A DNA stretch of 64,000 nucleotides from Periconia sp. R9002. Its lineage: Eukaryota; Ascomycota; Dothideomycetes; Pleosporales; Periconiaceae. The position numbers were made by a program, and so were the translations under genes. The DNA lies in the NCBI GenBank assembly GCA_023627715.1, contig JAMAHW010000013.1, positions 558,001-622,000 on the forward strand, written 5' to 3'. Shown here one piece after another: positions 1 through 10,599 of the stretch (the first letter of the stretch is position 1; every line of letters begins with the position of its first letter). The notes under the pieces were generated by a model. That model did not search any database, had not been told where the DNA came from, and saw nothing but the letters and a program-made list of their open reading frames with translations.

Positions 1-52
1 CCTCGCCTGTGCCTTCATGCAGCACCGCAAGTCGACTAACCATACATCACAG

Positions 53-2106
53 CCGCGGACCAACCTCCCTCGCCAACATTGGATCGCGCCGCTACCTTTG
101 GTGGTGCGCAGACGAATAGCAAGCAAGATGGCACAGGGCGGACTCGTCCCCCAGTGAAAATAGACCCGTATGCAGCTAGTATGTATTCATGTAACGAATT
201 CGATAGAGTCAGACGCTCACACTCAACAGACAAACCGTTCCGTATGCCTGACTCACCACTCTCCACTTCACCACTGTCTCCTATAGGGCAAAAACCTTTT
301 CAGCGTAGTGCTACGAGCCCTCTACCTCGACCGTATGCGCCGTCGTCGCCCGCTTTCTCGGGGGACATGGACACCCAATCGACCATGCAATTACCGTCCA
401 CGACCTATTCTGGAAATCCCTATGCTTATGGCGAAAAGTATACGCAACCAAATCCGCTTTTTGCGCCGCTCAGTCCACGTACGGATGGAGGTGAAAATGT
501 TTTGAAGAAGATGAACACAATCGCACCGGGCCCGTTCGATGGGAGAGATTATGAGCGCAGACCGAGCACATCAAGCGGTCCACGATCGCCGACTGCCTTT
601 TCTCATCGGAGAACCGACACCCAAAACAGTTTAAAGGGCGCGTACAATCAAAGGTCGTCTTCAGCCTCTAGCATGTCTCAAGGCTCTACATTTTCGTATG
701 GCAACGCTGGTCTACCTTCGCGAACTAAACCTGGAATGATGGCCACAGTACCTCCCCCTCCTCCGGTACCGCCAATTCAGATTGAAGAAAAAGCCGAAGG
801 TATCGATGCTTTTCTCGAGCGCCTACAGAAAGAAACCATGGGCACTTCAAGGCCAAACCAAGCCAATCGATCGCAGAGCCCCATGCGTGGGGACGATCGA
901 TCCAGAAGCCCTATGCGTCCTGAAACCCGATCGAGGAGCCCCATGAGACAAGATCCCATGGAGCCAATCAAGCCGGAGTCGAGACCAGAAGGCCCGAGAG
1001 CACTTTCACGACGGCCACCAGACATCCGAACTTCAGATTCCCCTCCGCGTTTAACGAGTGCGAAGTATGCAGGACCAAATCATAAAGCGACATTATCGAT
1101 ATCATCTAACAAGGAATTGCCGCCACTACCACCAATGAAAGATATTCCTGTAGATCCAGTGTATACTCCCTCAGATTCGGGGCGCTCAGAAGATTCCTAT
1201 GCCAGCTCAGGATTTAGAAGTGTGGCAAGTTCCAGGTCAAGCCCCCCTACATCACAAATAGGACACTCACGACAAGCGTCCAAGGTCAATCGGCTGGATC
1301 CTGAAGAAGAGCCCGTGCAACGCACTCTTAGCCCGGATACCTACGTGGATCCAAGGATGGGGCCGACATTGTTCCTAGATAACAGAAGAAGAAATGACAA
1401 TTACAACATGTCTCGAGGGCCGGAACCTTTATTAAAACCACCAACACTTCCGTATATGGCCACCTCCCCTCAGAGCCCCATAGATCCTGCCATCCAGAAA
1501 GGGTTGGCATATGAGAAGCGCAATGACGACTTACGATCTCCTCGTGATCCTGCTCTTAGCTATGGGCCTGATCCTCCGCGCATTCCCAAGCCGTTTGCCC
1601 AAGGGCACACGCAACGCCAGCCATCCGGAGCGAGCAAAGGCAGGTGCCGGGGGTGCGGTGAGCCAATTCTTGGAAAATCGGTCAAGGATTCTTCGGGGCG
1701 ACTCACGGGTCGCTATCACAAGGAGTGCTTTGTGTGTCGCACATGCAGAGACCCATTTCCCACGGCCGAATTTTATGTTTTCGAGAACTCGCCCTACTGC
1801 CACCAGCATTACCATACGCTTAATGGGTCGCTTTGCCGGACGTGCAACCGCGGCATTGAGGGCCAGTATCTTGAAACCGACCAACGCCTAAAGTTCCACC
1901 CGCGATGCTTCACGTGCTTCACGTGTCGCGTAGTTTTGCGGGATGATTACTACGAGTTGGGCAGACGCAATTTCTGTGAAAGGCATGCGTACGCAGCCAT
2001 GAACCAGCGAAACAACATGCGCGGGGGTCCCAATGGGGGGCAGAACCGCAATTTCAACCAGCAAAACCTGCAAAAGAGGAGGACCAGGATGATGATGATG
2101 CGTTGA
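53..2106 (+). CDS. LIM-domain protein, paxillin/Pxl1-like (5' partial)
   Basis: The last exon of a fungal LIM protein; its 5' part lies outside the window. A branch point (CTAAC, 36-40) and a CAG acceptor (50-52) precede the exon. An in-frame stop just upstream of the acceptor supports an intron, so the coding sequence does not start at an internal codon here. The N-terminal two thirds is Ser/Pro-rich and disordered, with three RSxSPMR repeats near 868-955. Two adjacent zinc-binding LIM domains sit at the C terminus, at about 1645-1809 (CRGC, HKEC, CRTC, CHQH) and 1834-1986 (CRTC, HPRC, CFTC, CERH). All metal ligands are present. The protein ends in a short basic/Met tail. Fungal proteins with a long disordered part plus C-terminal LIMs (S. 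pombe Pxl1 type) act at sites of actin organisation and cytokinesis. Domain assignment is firm; the precise orthologue is inferred. Confidence 0.88.
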
Positions 2107-3587
2107 CGAGACAAATCAAGACCCACTCTTGTACCACCACACCTTTGATGATATTTTTTTTCGGCGGCATTGTTTTTCACGATTGATTTTCCTTGCATTT
2201 TCCTTCCCCGGCGGGCCCAATCGGCCTTGATTCTACTTCTCTGTTCTATATACCCCGGATGTCCGATCCATCTAGTTTTGTTTAATCACCATTTCGCAAG
2301 ATATCGACGTAGGGCTCTCCAGGCTTTGGTTGGAGTCAAAAGGGAAGAGTGCCCATGTATTTGTAGACGGGAAGAGGGGGGCATGTTTCGCTTTTCCATC
2401 GAAGGTGTAATGATTATGCTCGAAGAGAAAGATTAGGCGAACGGGAGATGTGGATTGTTGTTAATGGTTGACGACGACGACATGTCAATACGGGATACTC
2501 CATCCATAGATGAAAAGAGAACAATCAAAATCAAACCGTCAAAATCATTTCGTCGCATCGCAGGGCGTCTCATTTGCCCTACGTGCCCAAGCCAGAAGGT
2601 CCCCTTTAACAAGGAGTGGGTGGATTAGGAAGGTGGAAATTGGGTGATGACAGAGAGGCTGACATGACAGACTGGAGCCGTGAAGCAGAGTTGCCAATGT
2701 TCGGTATTTCCGCAGACCCCGCCTCGATAGGAGGATAGATGGATAGATAGAGACGGATCCAATATTGGGGGCGTCGATCCCTTGATCAATGGTTCCCTTT
2801 TGGGAGATGCATTGGGACGAGAGAGGATTATCAGTGCTGAATTGGGAGATGCGGCTTGGGCGCAGAGTGATCCTTCGGGTTCAACGTGCCTGTGCTGCAG
2901 CGAATCATATGCTGACGAGGGGGGTGGGTCTATCAGTTGGTAAAATGGATCCCGAGCCTTTTTTTTTTTTGGTGTACAGCGCGGCAAATACGAAAGATGT
3001 CTGCACATGTACATAATGCAGGCCATGGCATAAGCGACCCGTTGCGCGCAAGGCCAAGATGCAGGCGCGGCTAACCATCCCGTGCGCCTACCGGTAGCAT
3101 GCCAACCCGGCCGACGTCGTCATGAACAAAACGTTGCAACCTCTCCACCTGTTCCACCTCAACTCTGATGAGCCAGCCACTCGTCCGAGGCCACGACTCT
3201 CACCACGGCATTCACACACCGTCTAGCCATGCTTCTTCTCTCGTAGAATAGCAACGAAACAGAATGGACTGAGCCATCTCACTGCAGCCAGAGAACCCCC
3301 CACCCCCGCTATTATCCCAACATCTGCACCCTTGCCGTATACACTCGAGAGACGAGACCATACAAGCTCTGCCATTCCCATTGCCTGCCCCTCCATCCTC
3401 ACCGCTTGCGCATAATACCTGGTTGCTGCTGTGCCGCTGCAGCTGTCGGTTAATTTTTCCCCTTCATCCCACAAATCAAGCTCCAGCCAACCTGCCTAAC
3501 TTGTGCTCACCTAACTCCCGTGTTGCCTTCTTCAGGCTGCCGTTTAGTTTGACTTGTAAACTTGTCCCCACCAGAGTCTCACCCGCC
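2107..3587. other. intergenic: LIM gene 3' UTR and GGPPS upstream region
   Basis: There is no convincing coding sequence. The first few hundred bases are probably the 3' UTR of the LIM gene. The part before 3588 is pyrimidine-rich, as is common for leaders and promoters of filamentous fungi. Small open frames on both strands have no recognisable protein features. Confidence 0.6.
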
Positions 3588-4968
3588 ATGTCTTCCGAAT
3601 CCCCTCAGTCACAGCCACCTTTTACCTCCCCCAACGCTATTCCCCCCAGGACAAGCTCTCACGGCATTGCAAACGGCGTCAAGAACCGTTCCTCCGTCCT
3701 CCGTCCACTCTCCGAAGTCGACTGGCTAGGCCAAAGCAAGAAGAGCAAGCTTGAGCACCCCACTCCTCTCACTTCACAACCACAACAGGATTCATCTCAA
3801 CCCATGGATACTACCACCTCCTCGCCACCACCCCCCAATGGCACGTCCAAGGCCTTGGGCTCTGATCTGGTGTACGGCCATGTAACGCGCTGGACGGATG
3901 AGAAGGAACGTATACTGTTGGGGCCGTACGACTATCTGGTCGGTCACCCAGGGAAGGACATACGTAGTCAATGCATCGCTGCGTTCAACAAGTGGCTCAA
4001 AGTTCCTGCGGATCGTTTGGAAGTGATTACGCGCGTGGTGGACATGCTACACACCTCATCCCTCCTGTATGCCTCGCCCGCAATGATAAACAACGGCGAA
4101 AAGTGCTAGCATTCAACGCCACACCAGCTTGTTTCCCTCGCTTTTCATTGCCCGGTAGACTAATGTCATGATTACAGTGTCGACGATGTCGAAGACAACT
4201 CGGTCCTGCGCCGTGGCATCCCCGTCGCTAACAGCATCTATGGAGTCGCTCAAACCATCAACACAGCCAACTATGTCTATTTCAAAGCGCTGCAAGAGCT
4301 GATCCTGATGGGGAATCCAGCATTGGTTCAAATTTACTCGGAAGAGCTGTTGAATCTGCATAGAGGACAAGGCATGGAGCTCCACTGGCGAGACAGTTTA
4401 ACCTGCCCCAGTGAAGCCGACTACCTTGAGATGGTGGACAACAAAACAGGCGGTCTCTTTCGCCTGGCCATCAAGCTCATGCAAGCTGAAAGCACAGTGA
4501 ACATGTACGTACCTTCCCTTTGCTCCCATCCCACAAAGCTAACCCACACCCAGCGACTGCGCCCCGCTCGTCTCAACCATCGGCCTGCTCTTCCAAATCC
4601 TCGACGACCACCTCAATCTCTCCCCTTCCTCAGGCTACTCGGATCTCAAGGGTCTCTGCGAAGATCTCACCGAGGGTAAATTCTCCTTCCCCGTCATCCA
4701 CGCCATCCACGCCGACCCCGCCAACCGCATCCTGTACAACATCCTCAAGCAGAAGACCCACGACGAGGAAGTCAAGCGGTACGCCCTCAAGTACCTCGAG
4801 AAGAAGGGCAGCTTCGAGTATAGCAAGGGCGTGATCCGCGATTTGCGAGAGAAGACGCTGGGGCTTGTCGCGGAAATGGAGGGGTTGCTGGATGGAATGG
4901 GTGATCCGAGTGGCGTGCAGGGCGCGGATGGGTTGAGGGCTATTTTGGCGCGGTTGGTGGTGAGGTAA
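3588..4968 (+). CDS. BTS1: geranylgeranyl diphosphate synthase
   Basis: Trans-prenyltransferase that condenses farnesyl diphosphate with isopentenyl diphosphate to give C20 geranylgeranyl diphosphate, used for protein prenylation, carotenoids and terpenes. Exons are 3588-4066, 4178-4504 and 4554-4968, giving 406 residues. Splicing at 4067/4177 restores the first aspartate-rich motif ([15 protein letters not shown]). The last exon holds the second Asp motif within [10 protein letters not shown]. Also visible are the [10 protein letters not shown] substrate motif, [12 protein letters not shown] and [13 protein letters not shown], all typical of fungal GGPPS. The first about 100 residues are Pro/Ser-rich and nonconserved. 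No terpene cyclase, P450 or prenyltransferase lies nearby, so a housekeeping role (BTS1/al-3 type) is more likely than a metabolite-cluster copy. The symbol follows the yeast orthologue. Confidence 0.93.
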
Positions 4969-5519
4969 AAAGAGATGGGATGCGAAGTGTGCGTGTGTGT
5001 GTGGAGGAGGGCACACACGGGAGGTTACATAATGTGGAGTTACGCGGAGTCATATATTCGCCTGCCTGTCTATGTCTTTATGCCGCAACTCGGGAGCATA
5101 TAGGTGTTAAGGGTGTGTTTTTTTGTTGCAGGAGTAGGTGCAATTGCATGTTCTATGCTTCACTGTCGGGACTCATCATTTGCATGGGAGAGACATCGTA
5201 CTCGGATGTATACACGTTAGTCAACAATACTCATACATTCAACCCCCTTTTAAACGAAATCAGCAAAGTTTTGTTATTGTTCCTAGCGTGTTACAATGCA
5301 GCGGTGAATGGACAAGTCCTCTCCGAGTTCTTCCGAGGGGGGCGCTCCTCATACTCAACGGGTTGAGAAATATGTACCCAGTTATGTAGATGTGTGACAC
5401 TTAGTCGAGATAGAACCACTCCTAATGGTTCAAAAAAATTGCCTGGCACATAACGGGCAGAGGCAACGTTATACTTTCAACGAACAAAACGAAAACATTT
5501 TCTAAATTTGTTGGATGCT
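4969..5519. other. intergenic between convergent GGPPS and KP4-like gene
   Basis: Convergent 3' ends meet here. The stretch is AT-rich with no supported gene or RNA. Confidence 0.5.
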
Positions 5520-6889
5520 CTAAAAATGAGGAAGACCCGACTCCGCACCATCCTTCTTCTCACCACTCTTCACCCCCTCACCCTCCTTCTCCAACTCGTC
5601 ATACACCTTCACCGCCTCATCAATCTTGTCTTTCCCCTCCACCGCCGGAACCCCCGTCTTCCCACCACCAATCTTCTTCTTCTCCTCCACATCATCCTCC
5701 TTCTTCTCCTCATCCAGCTCCTTCTCCTTGTGATCCTGCTTCTTCTTCTGCCTCTCCTCCTCCTTCTCCTTCTCCGCAAGATACTTCTCCTTGCCATCGT
5801 AACTGATAATCACCTTATCGTAGCACGGACCGACGCGGCCGGGGATACCGCCGATGGGATCAATCTTGCACGGGTCGTAGGTGAAGTCGATGACGAACTC
5901 GCCATTGTATTTCTCGTCCTTCTTCATGAGTTCGTCGGCTTTTTTGAGGGGGACGATGCCGCCTGGTTTGTTTTGGTGGTGGTGCGGTTAGTTGTGTTTG
6001 TGGACGAAGGAGGTTAAAAAGGGGGGGGGGGGGGGGGGGGGTACGGGGGAAAAAAAAATTTTGTCAATTTTAAAGGGTTCCCAATGATGATGGTTGGGAA
6101 TTGCCCAACGNNNNNNNNNNAGGGGGAATCATACATTTGTGGCAGGTGAACTGGGTCCAGAGGATGCTGCTTGCGAATTGGCCGACGTAGCCGGGGACGG
6201 GCTTCTCAATGAAGCGGTAGTAGGCGCACTGGAAGGTCGTCGCGCGTTAGCACGTACATGTCACGTAGTATATGTATGTTTATGGTAGGTAGGTAGGTAG
6301 CTTCGGGAGCTGCCAACAGAGATAGGAAAGGTGAAGTGGGAGGGAAAAACTTACGTATCCCCCACCGCCCGTCAAAGGTTGTCCCTTCTTCGTCTGGAGG
6401 AGCATGGAGCACGCTATCAACTGGCCATCGACGTACGTGCGGTTAGGGTCTGGTTTAGGTGTGTGATTAGCGCCATCCCTTTCTTTTTTTTTACATACGG
6501 GGTTGGAAGTGTTCTCTGGATAAGAAGGGGGAATGGGAAAAGGGGCCACCGGAAGAAAAGGAAGGGAAAAAAATTCTTACATTCCGCGAGAGCATCCCAC
6601 AAGTGGTATAAACCATTCTTGTCCCGGAATTCGGTGAATTTGCACTGTCGGTGCAGACCGTGGTGGCAGTGGACGTGGTGGTGAGGGGTGTGCTGGTCCG
6701 TGAGGGTGTTGGCCACGGAGCCCATGCTCAGCGTGGTGTTGGCGACGGTGACATCTGTGCAGATTTCAAGGTAAGTATCTAGGAGGAGGGAGGTGTGAAG
6801 TGGTTTGCAAGAGAGGCCTTCATACCGGTGGGCAAAGCAGTGGCCAGGATGGCCATACCGAGGAGGGCAAAGACCTTGTTGAGGAACAT
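5520..6889 (-). CDS. KP4 killer-toxin-like secreted protein with Lys/Glu-rich tail (KP4-like A)
   Basis: Small secreted cysteine-containing protein on the minus strand, five exons: 6889-6826, 6754-6581, 6449-6355, 6228-6135 and 5962-5520, predicted 289 residues. An N-terminal hydrophobic signal peptide of about 18 residues ends near ALP. The core shares its motif order with the neighbouring gene at 7316-8116: an NRxYxDGxxxAC-type motif, then KxxDELMxK, then xGEFxxxxxxxPC. This order resembles the KP4 killer-toxin fold family. KP4 is encoded by a mycovirus, and KP4-like genes occur in several ascomycetes. Unlike classical KP4 proteins, about 95 extra residues follow, dominated by Lys and Glu, possibly a long charged helix. 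Introns 2-4 match the three introns of the neighbour in place and phase. A TATA box lies at 6971-6978. The last intron contains the N gap, but the flanking exons stay in frame. Family membership is inferred by motif; toxicity is not shown. Confidence 0.65.
6021..6120. other. assembly gap (10 Ns) with adjoining homopolymer
   Basis: A run of 21 G (6021-6041) and an A-run are followed by low-complexity sequence and then ten Ns (6111-6120). All of it lies inside the last intron of KP4-like gene A. The true gap length is unknown. Confidence 0.95.
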
Positions 6890-7315
6890 GGTCGTTGTGT
6901 TGGGTTCAGAGTTGATAGTGCTCTGGTGGATTGAATGAGATGAGTGGGAGAGGAGTGTATTCGAGAGAGATTTTTATACCCTTTTCGAGATGCCAAGGGA
7001 GATCGTGGCGCGGAAGTGAATTCTCAACAAAGATCAATGCTCCTATTGATCTTGTCAGACATATCTGACGGCGGATACTCTTATATCAGAAACTGCAACA
7101 GTGCCATGGATGTGTATATGTTGTATTGGTGTATTAGCTGGCTATTTGCTCTAGATGTAGATCCGGCTCTATGGTACTTGCCATGCCTCCGTGCCTTGGG
7201 CTCCTCCTACCCACTAAACCGTGACAGGAACCACATTCCCGGGGATTACTAGCCTCATCCCAAAGCAGCTCTTCGTCAACGACATCCCATCTCCAATACA
7301 AATCTAGCGCCTCGC
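6890..7315. other. spacer between the two KP4-like genes
   Basis: Contains the promoter of gene A and the 3' end of gene B, both on the minus strand. No additional gene is visible. Confidence 0.5.
6971..6978 (-). promoter_or_regulatory. TATA box of KP4-like gene A
   Basis: TATAAAAA on the minus strand, about 82-89 nt upstream of the start codon at 6889. This spacing suits a short leader and strong regulated expression. Confidence 0.5.
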
Positions 7316-8116
7316 TTAATAGACGCTTCCAGATCCAGGGCATATATTCCTCTCCTCAAACTTCAAAGAAGGGCACGGTCTGGAAACATAGTTGACCGTG
7401 AATTCACCGTCATAGACGTTTCCGCTCGGTTCGATCGGTGCACTTCCGCCTTGCACTATTATCAATAATGATACACAAGTGAAGCGTTTCGGGAGGGTAT
7501 ATGATAAGGTGAACATACAAAACTGGCATCCCTTTTCCATGAGTTCATCGACCTTCTGCTTAGCGAGAGTGCCATTCAACACTCTTCCTTGTTTTGTTTT
7601 CTGAAAGAAGGCGCACTTTTGGAAAATGTAAGCAGCGTTTTTCTCAATAGCTAGGGCTGAAGTCTAGTGCAGATAGGGTCACACTCACGATACCAACAGG
7701 ACCATCAAGTGAAGATAGGGACGCACTCACGATACCAACCGGACCATCAGTATCCTTCCAGACGTGACAGGCAAGTTTCTCGCCGTCCTCATATCGGCGA
7801 TTATCTGGGACTTCGAGGTCATTGTTAGATATTTAGAGTCCTTCCAAAATGTATATTGGGCAGACAAATGTACAACTGTATCCAGGGGGGCACACGCACT
7901 GCGATGGATAACGGCCGCCAGATCTTTCAAATACGTATGTTGAGACATGGTGAAATACTCATCGCAGAATGCAGAGCCGACGCAGTTGGTTCCCTTGCGC
8001 TTGTGCCAGATTTCGAGATCAGTACTACCCGTAGCTTTCGTCTCTGGGTCTGCGGGAAGTGCGGCGACGAGGATGACCACACAGAGGCCGATGAAGAACC
8101 TAGGAACAATAGACAT
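7316..8116 (-). CDS. KP4 killer-toxin-like secreted protein (KP4-like B)
   Basis: Minus-strand small secreted protein. Exons are 8116-7900, 7810-7731, 7663-7519 and 7449-7316, giving 191 residues. A signal peptide of about 19 residues ends at ALPAD. The mature part carries a GTNCVGSAFC motif, an NRRYEDGEKLAC motif, a CQFC pair created exactly by splicing at 7518/7450, and GEFTVNYV followed by a Cys. This cysteine spacing and C-terminal beta strand match the KP4 family, whose prototype is a secreted antifungal protein reported to interfere with ion channels. The three intron positions and phases (1, 0, 1) equal introns 2-4 of gene A, so the pair arose by tandem duplication. A TATA box lies at 8185-8192. 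An effector or antifungal role is inference. Confidence 0.72.
7683..7756 (-). repeat. 42-bp tandem duplication across the 5' splice site of intron 2, KP4-like B
   Basis: The exon end and donor (minus: GGTATCGTGAGTG) occur twice, 42 bp apart, with donors at 7730 and 7688. The copies differ at only a few bases. Use of the inner copy would leave an intron of only 25 nt, too short for fungal splicing, so the outer donor is preferred. Confidence 0.75.
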
Positions 8117-8911
8117 TGGAAAATAGTGAATCAACGTCAACGATGGAATGGGACGAGAATCACATAAGTGTACGTTCATGAGTACCTTTATATGGCGTTG
8201 GGTGGAGCGAATAGTTCGCGGAGAGTTTTGCGACCAAACGATTGGACCCGACAATACTTATAAAGAACGTCACATTGAACCAACATCTCATTCGTATTCA
8301 AATTAAATGGCCGAGGCTAGGAAGGCGTTGTACCCAAATAAGGTGGTCCCCCTTGGTGTCTTACCTAGGTACTTTTGGATCTTTGTTTCTGTTGAGGAAC
8401 TAATTGTTCACAAAAAAAGGTGGGTGCCAATGCCATACGTAAAACATAGATAATTTATTATATACATTATGGGATTTGGCTGGGCCTAGAACAGGGCATC
8501 AAATGCACTCTCTAATCTATGGCCGTCAATGCTCGATTACGATGAATATTTGTATCAATAGGCAATCCCAGGGTGCACAACAATGTAGGTAGCTAGCGAG
8601 ACATCCATACGACAATATTTTCCACATAGTCCGCTTAGGTAGAATTAAAAGGGTCACATTATGAACTACTCGACTAGTGTAAAGAACTGGCAATTGATAA
8701 TTGCTACTTTGTAGTTAGGAAGTGCCACATAATTGACTCCATGGATCAGATCACCAAACCACTAACACCCCTTTGATAAAATACTAACCCAAACATGATC
8801 AAAGTAAAGTAAAATTTCTTCAGCATGTTTGTATTCCGCACTCCATAAGTGTTAATTGGATAAAGCCTCATCCTGACAATGTGCTGTCCTAGCCTGCTCC
8901 CTGCTGGTCCA
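8117..8911. other. upstream region of KP4-like B and 3' side of 2EXR-like gene
   Basis: A TATAAAGG box on the minus strand (8185-8192) lies about 70 nt upstream of KP4-like B. The rest is AT-rich (8400-8850) with no supported gene. Confidence 0.5.
8185..8192 (-). promoter_or_regulatory. TATA box of KP4-like gene B
   Basis: TATAAAGG on the minus strand, 69-76 nt before the start at 8116. The spacing is similar to that in the paralogue. Confidence 0.45.
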
Positions 8912-10037
8912 TTAAGAACGAATCTTGTTCATTCGTGCATTCAGCAACTTGGCGAGCTCTTGCCGGAAGGAATCAACGCGATCGTATCCTTCATATCTTC
9001 TGCTTCCATGCCACCAACTCCGTCTGTTATACTGCAGGAAATGGTCGGCGCAGAAACTGACCATACCCACAGCTGCATCGGCTTTGCCTTTCGCAACACC
9101 CACAGCTTCAAGCCATGGGAATGCATCTCGATAGAACTGAGTAGCAGCGCGCTTCGGAGCGCAGCGCTGGCTAAAGCGATCCCCATTGTGTTTGTGCATG
9201 ACGAATCTCTCGAGATTCGTGGCTGATGAAAGAGCAGTGAATGCAGCGTGATTATAGGCCTTGCTGACACCGCGGCCCTCACCCCAATGGATTAGAAGGA
9301 CGGATTTGAGAAGTGATGCAGCCCGAGCACCAATATCCACAAGGAATGAATGCATTGCCAATGTGTCGCCCATGTAAAAGTCGTTACCATAAAGCATTTC
9401 CCGACCTTCCTGGTATATCTGCTTGTTGGTGGCTAGTAGTGCCGGCACAAGCGGCTGGTAGTGCTCGGAGGCCTTACGCTGCTTTTCGACCTTATCCGAA
9501 TCCTCGGCATCACTACCCTCATCCGTATCATCTGCTCCTGTTGTGACAGTTGATTTTTTGGAGGCCGACGAAGAGATTACACGATATCTTGCTTCAGGAA
9601 CACGTTGAACAGTACGTCGGAAAGCATGAGTCGTGGCGCACAGATAGATGCCGGCAGGGTCGGTGAAGCAGAGTTTGTATATCTGATTGCGGATCTCGGC
9701 TGGAAGATCGAGAAATGGGAATATCTTGCGCTTCGGAAGAGGCCTAGGGGCTTGGATCTTCCGTTTCTTGGCCATGTGTGATGGATTGGATCTGCCGTCA
9801 TCGCCAAAGACAGTGTCATCGTCCTCGCTCAATTGCTCCTCGCGGTAATTGACCTTTTTAGATAATTCACAGTCAGGATAAGCAAGCAAAGCAGGGGCCG
9901 GTCCACTGCGCCCGAGTGCTTTGGACATGTGATGGGAGGGTTCAATTCTGCTTCTAGATGTTACTGACCGTTGCTCTCTTGCGTTTAGACTGCCTCGTCT
10001 GGGAAACAGCAGACTGAGCGTTTTGCATGCTAGCCAT
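8912..10037 (-). CDS. 2EXR/F-box-like fungal protein
   Basis: Two exons, 10037-9969 and 9853-8912, giving 336 residues. The short first exon encodes a basic peptide ending SKRKRAT. Splicing over an intron with a CTGAC branch point joins it to VNYREEQLSEDDD, a continuation of the kind seen in such fungal proteins. A later in-frame Met at about 9928 would give an unspliced alternative. After an acidic and a basic stretch comes the hallmark FPFLDLPAEIRNQIYKLCF, typical of the 2EXR/F-box-like family of Pezizomycotina. This is followed by an acidic linker and a helical region with NKQIYQEGREMLYGND. Such proteins are numerous and mostly uncharacterised; some act as substrate adaptors. It is divergent from DPH7 with a 562-bp shared upstream region. 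Confidence 0.72.
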
Positions 10038-10599
10038 GGTGGACTGAAAGAGAGGTGTATGATCGTGGAGTTGGAGGGATTGGGGGATGTGATTGTGACT
10101 TGGGTGTGGGCAAGAATCTTGCAGCGTGAGGTGGGGAAGTGAGAGAGCGAATAAACAAGGAAGGAAGGGAGGAAATAATTGAGAACGCGTCTGGCTATGA
10201 GACACGAAAATGACGCGCTCTCAGGCGACTTTAAGTATGGATCGATTTTCGTCAATTGGAAGGTGCACTTGATTGAGGTTAGGTCAGGTGGTTGGTTAGT
10301 GTAGGCAGCAATGTGGCGAACCGGGGTGAATCCAGGCATCAACAGGACGGTTCTTAGGACATAATCATGATCACAGTATCTCTAAGGGTGAGGGAAGTGT
10401 GTTTTATCTTATTCCTTTCTTTTTTTGTTTGTGACGTTCATGTCTTGCGACGGAAGTGCAATGTCGATACGAGGTGAGGTGAGGTTGAGGGACCCCGCGC
10501 TAATTAAGTGTACACAAGTCATGACACTACATACCTCATGTTTTATTGCTTTTTTTTACTCCTCCAATAGCTTCCCGTTTAACAGCCTTTAATCACACC
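10038..10599. promoter_or_regulatory. divergent promoter region, 2EXR-like gene / DPH7
   Basis: 562 bp separate the two start codons, so both promoters must lie here. T-rich tracts precede DPH7. I saw no clear TATA box. Confidence 0.4.

Noticed and set aside
3588..4968. GGPPS as part of a diterpene cluster
   Set aside because: No cyclase, P450, prenyltransferase or cluster regulator lies nearby; the neighbours are unrelated.
7689..7730. 14 extra codons in KP4-like B by use of the inner donor
   Set aside because: The resulting intron would be only 25 nt, below the usable size for fungal splicing.
9853..9930. Start of the 2EXR-like gene at the internal Met near 9928 without splicing
   Set aside because: The upstream exon plus an intron with a good branch point yields a continuous KRKRAT-VNY..EDDD N terminus that looks typical of such proteins; kept only as an alternative.
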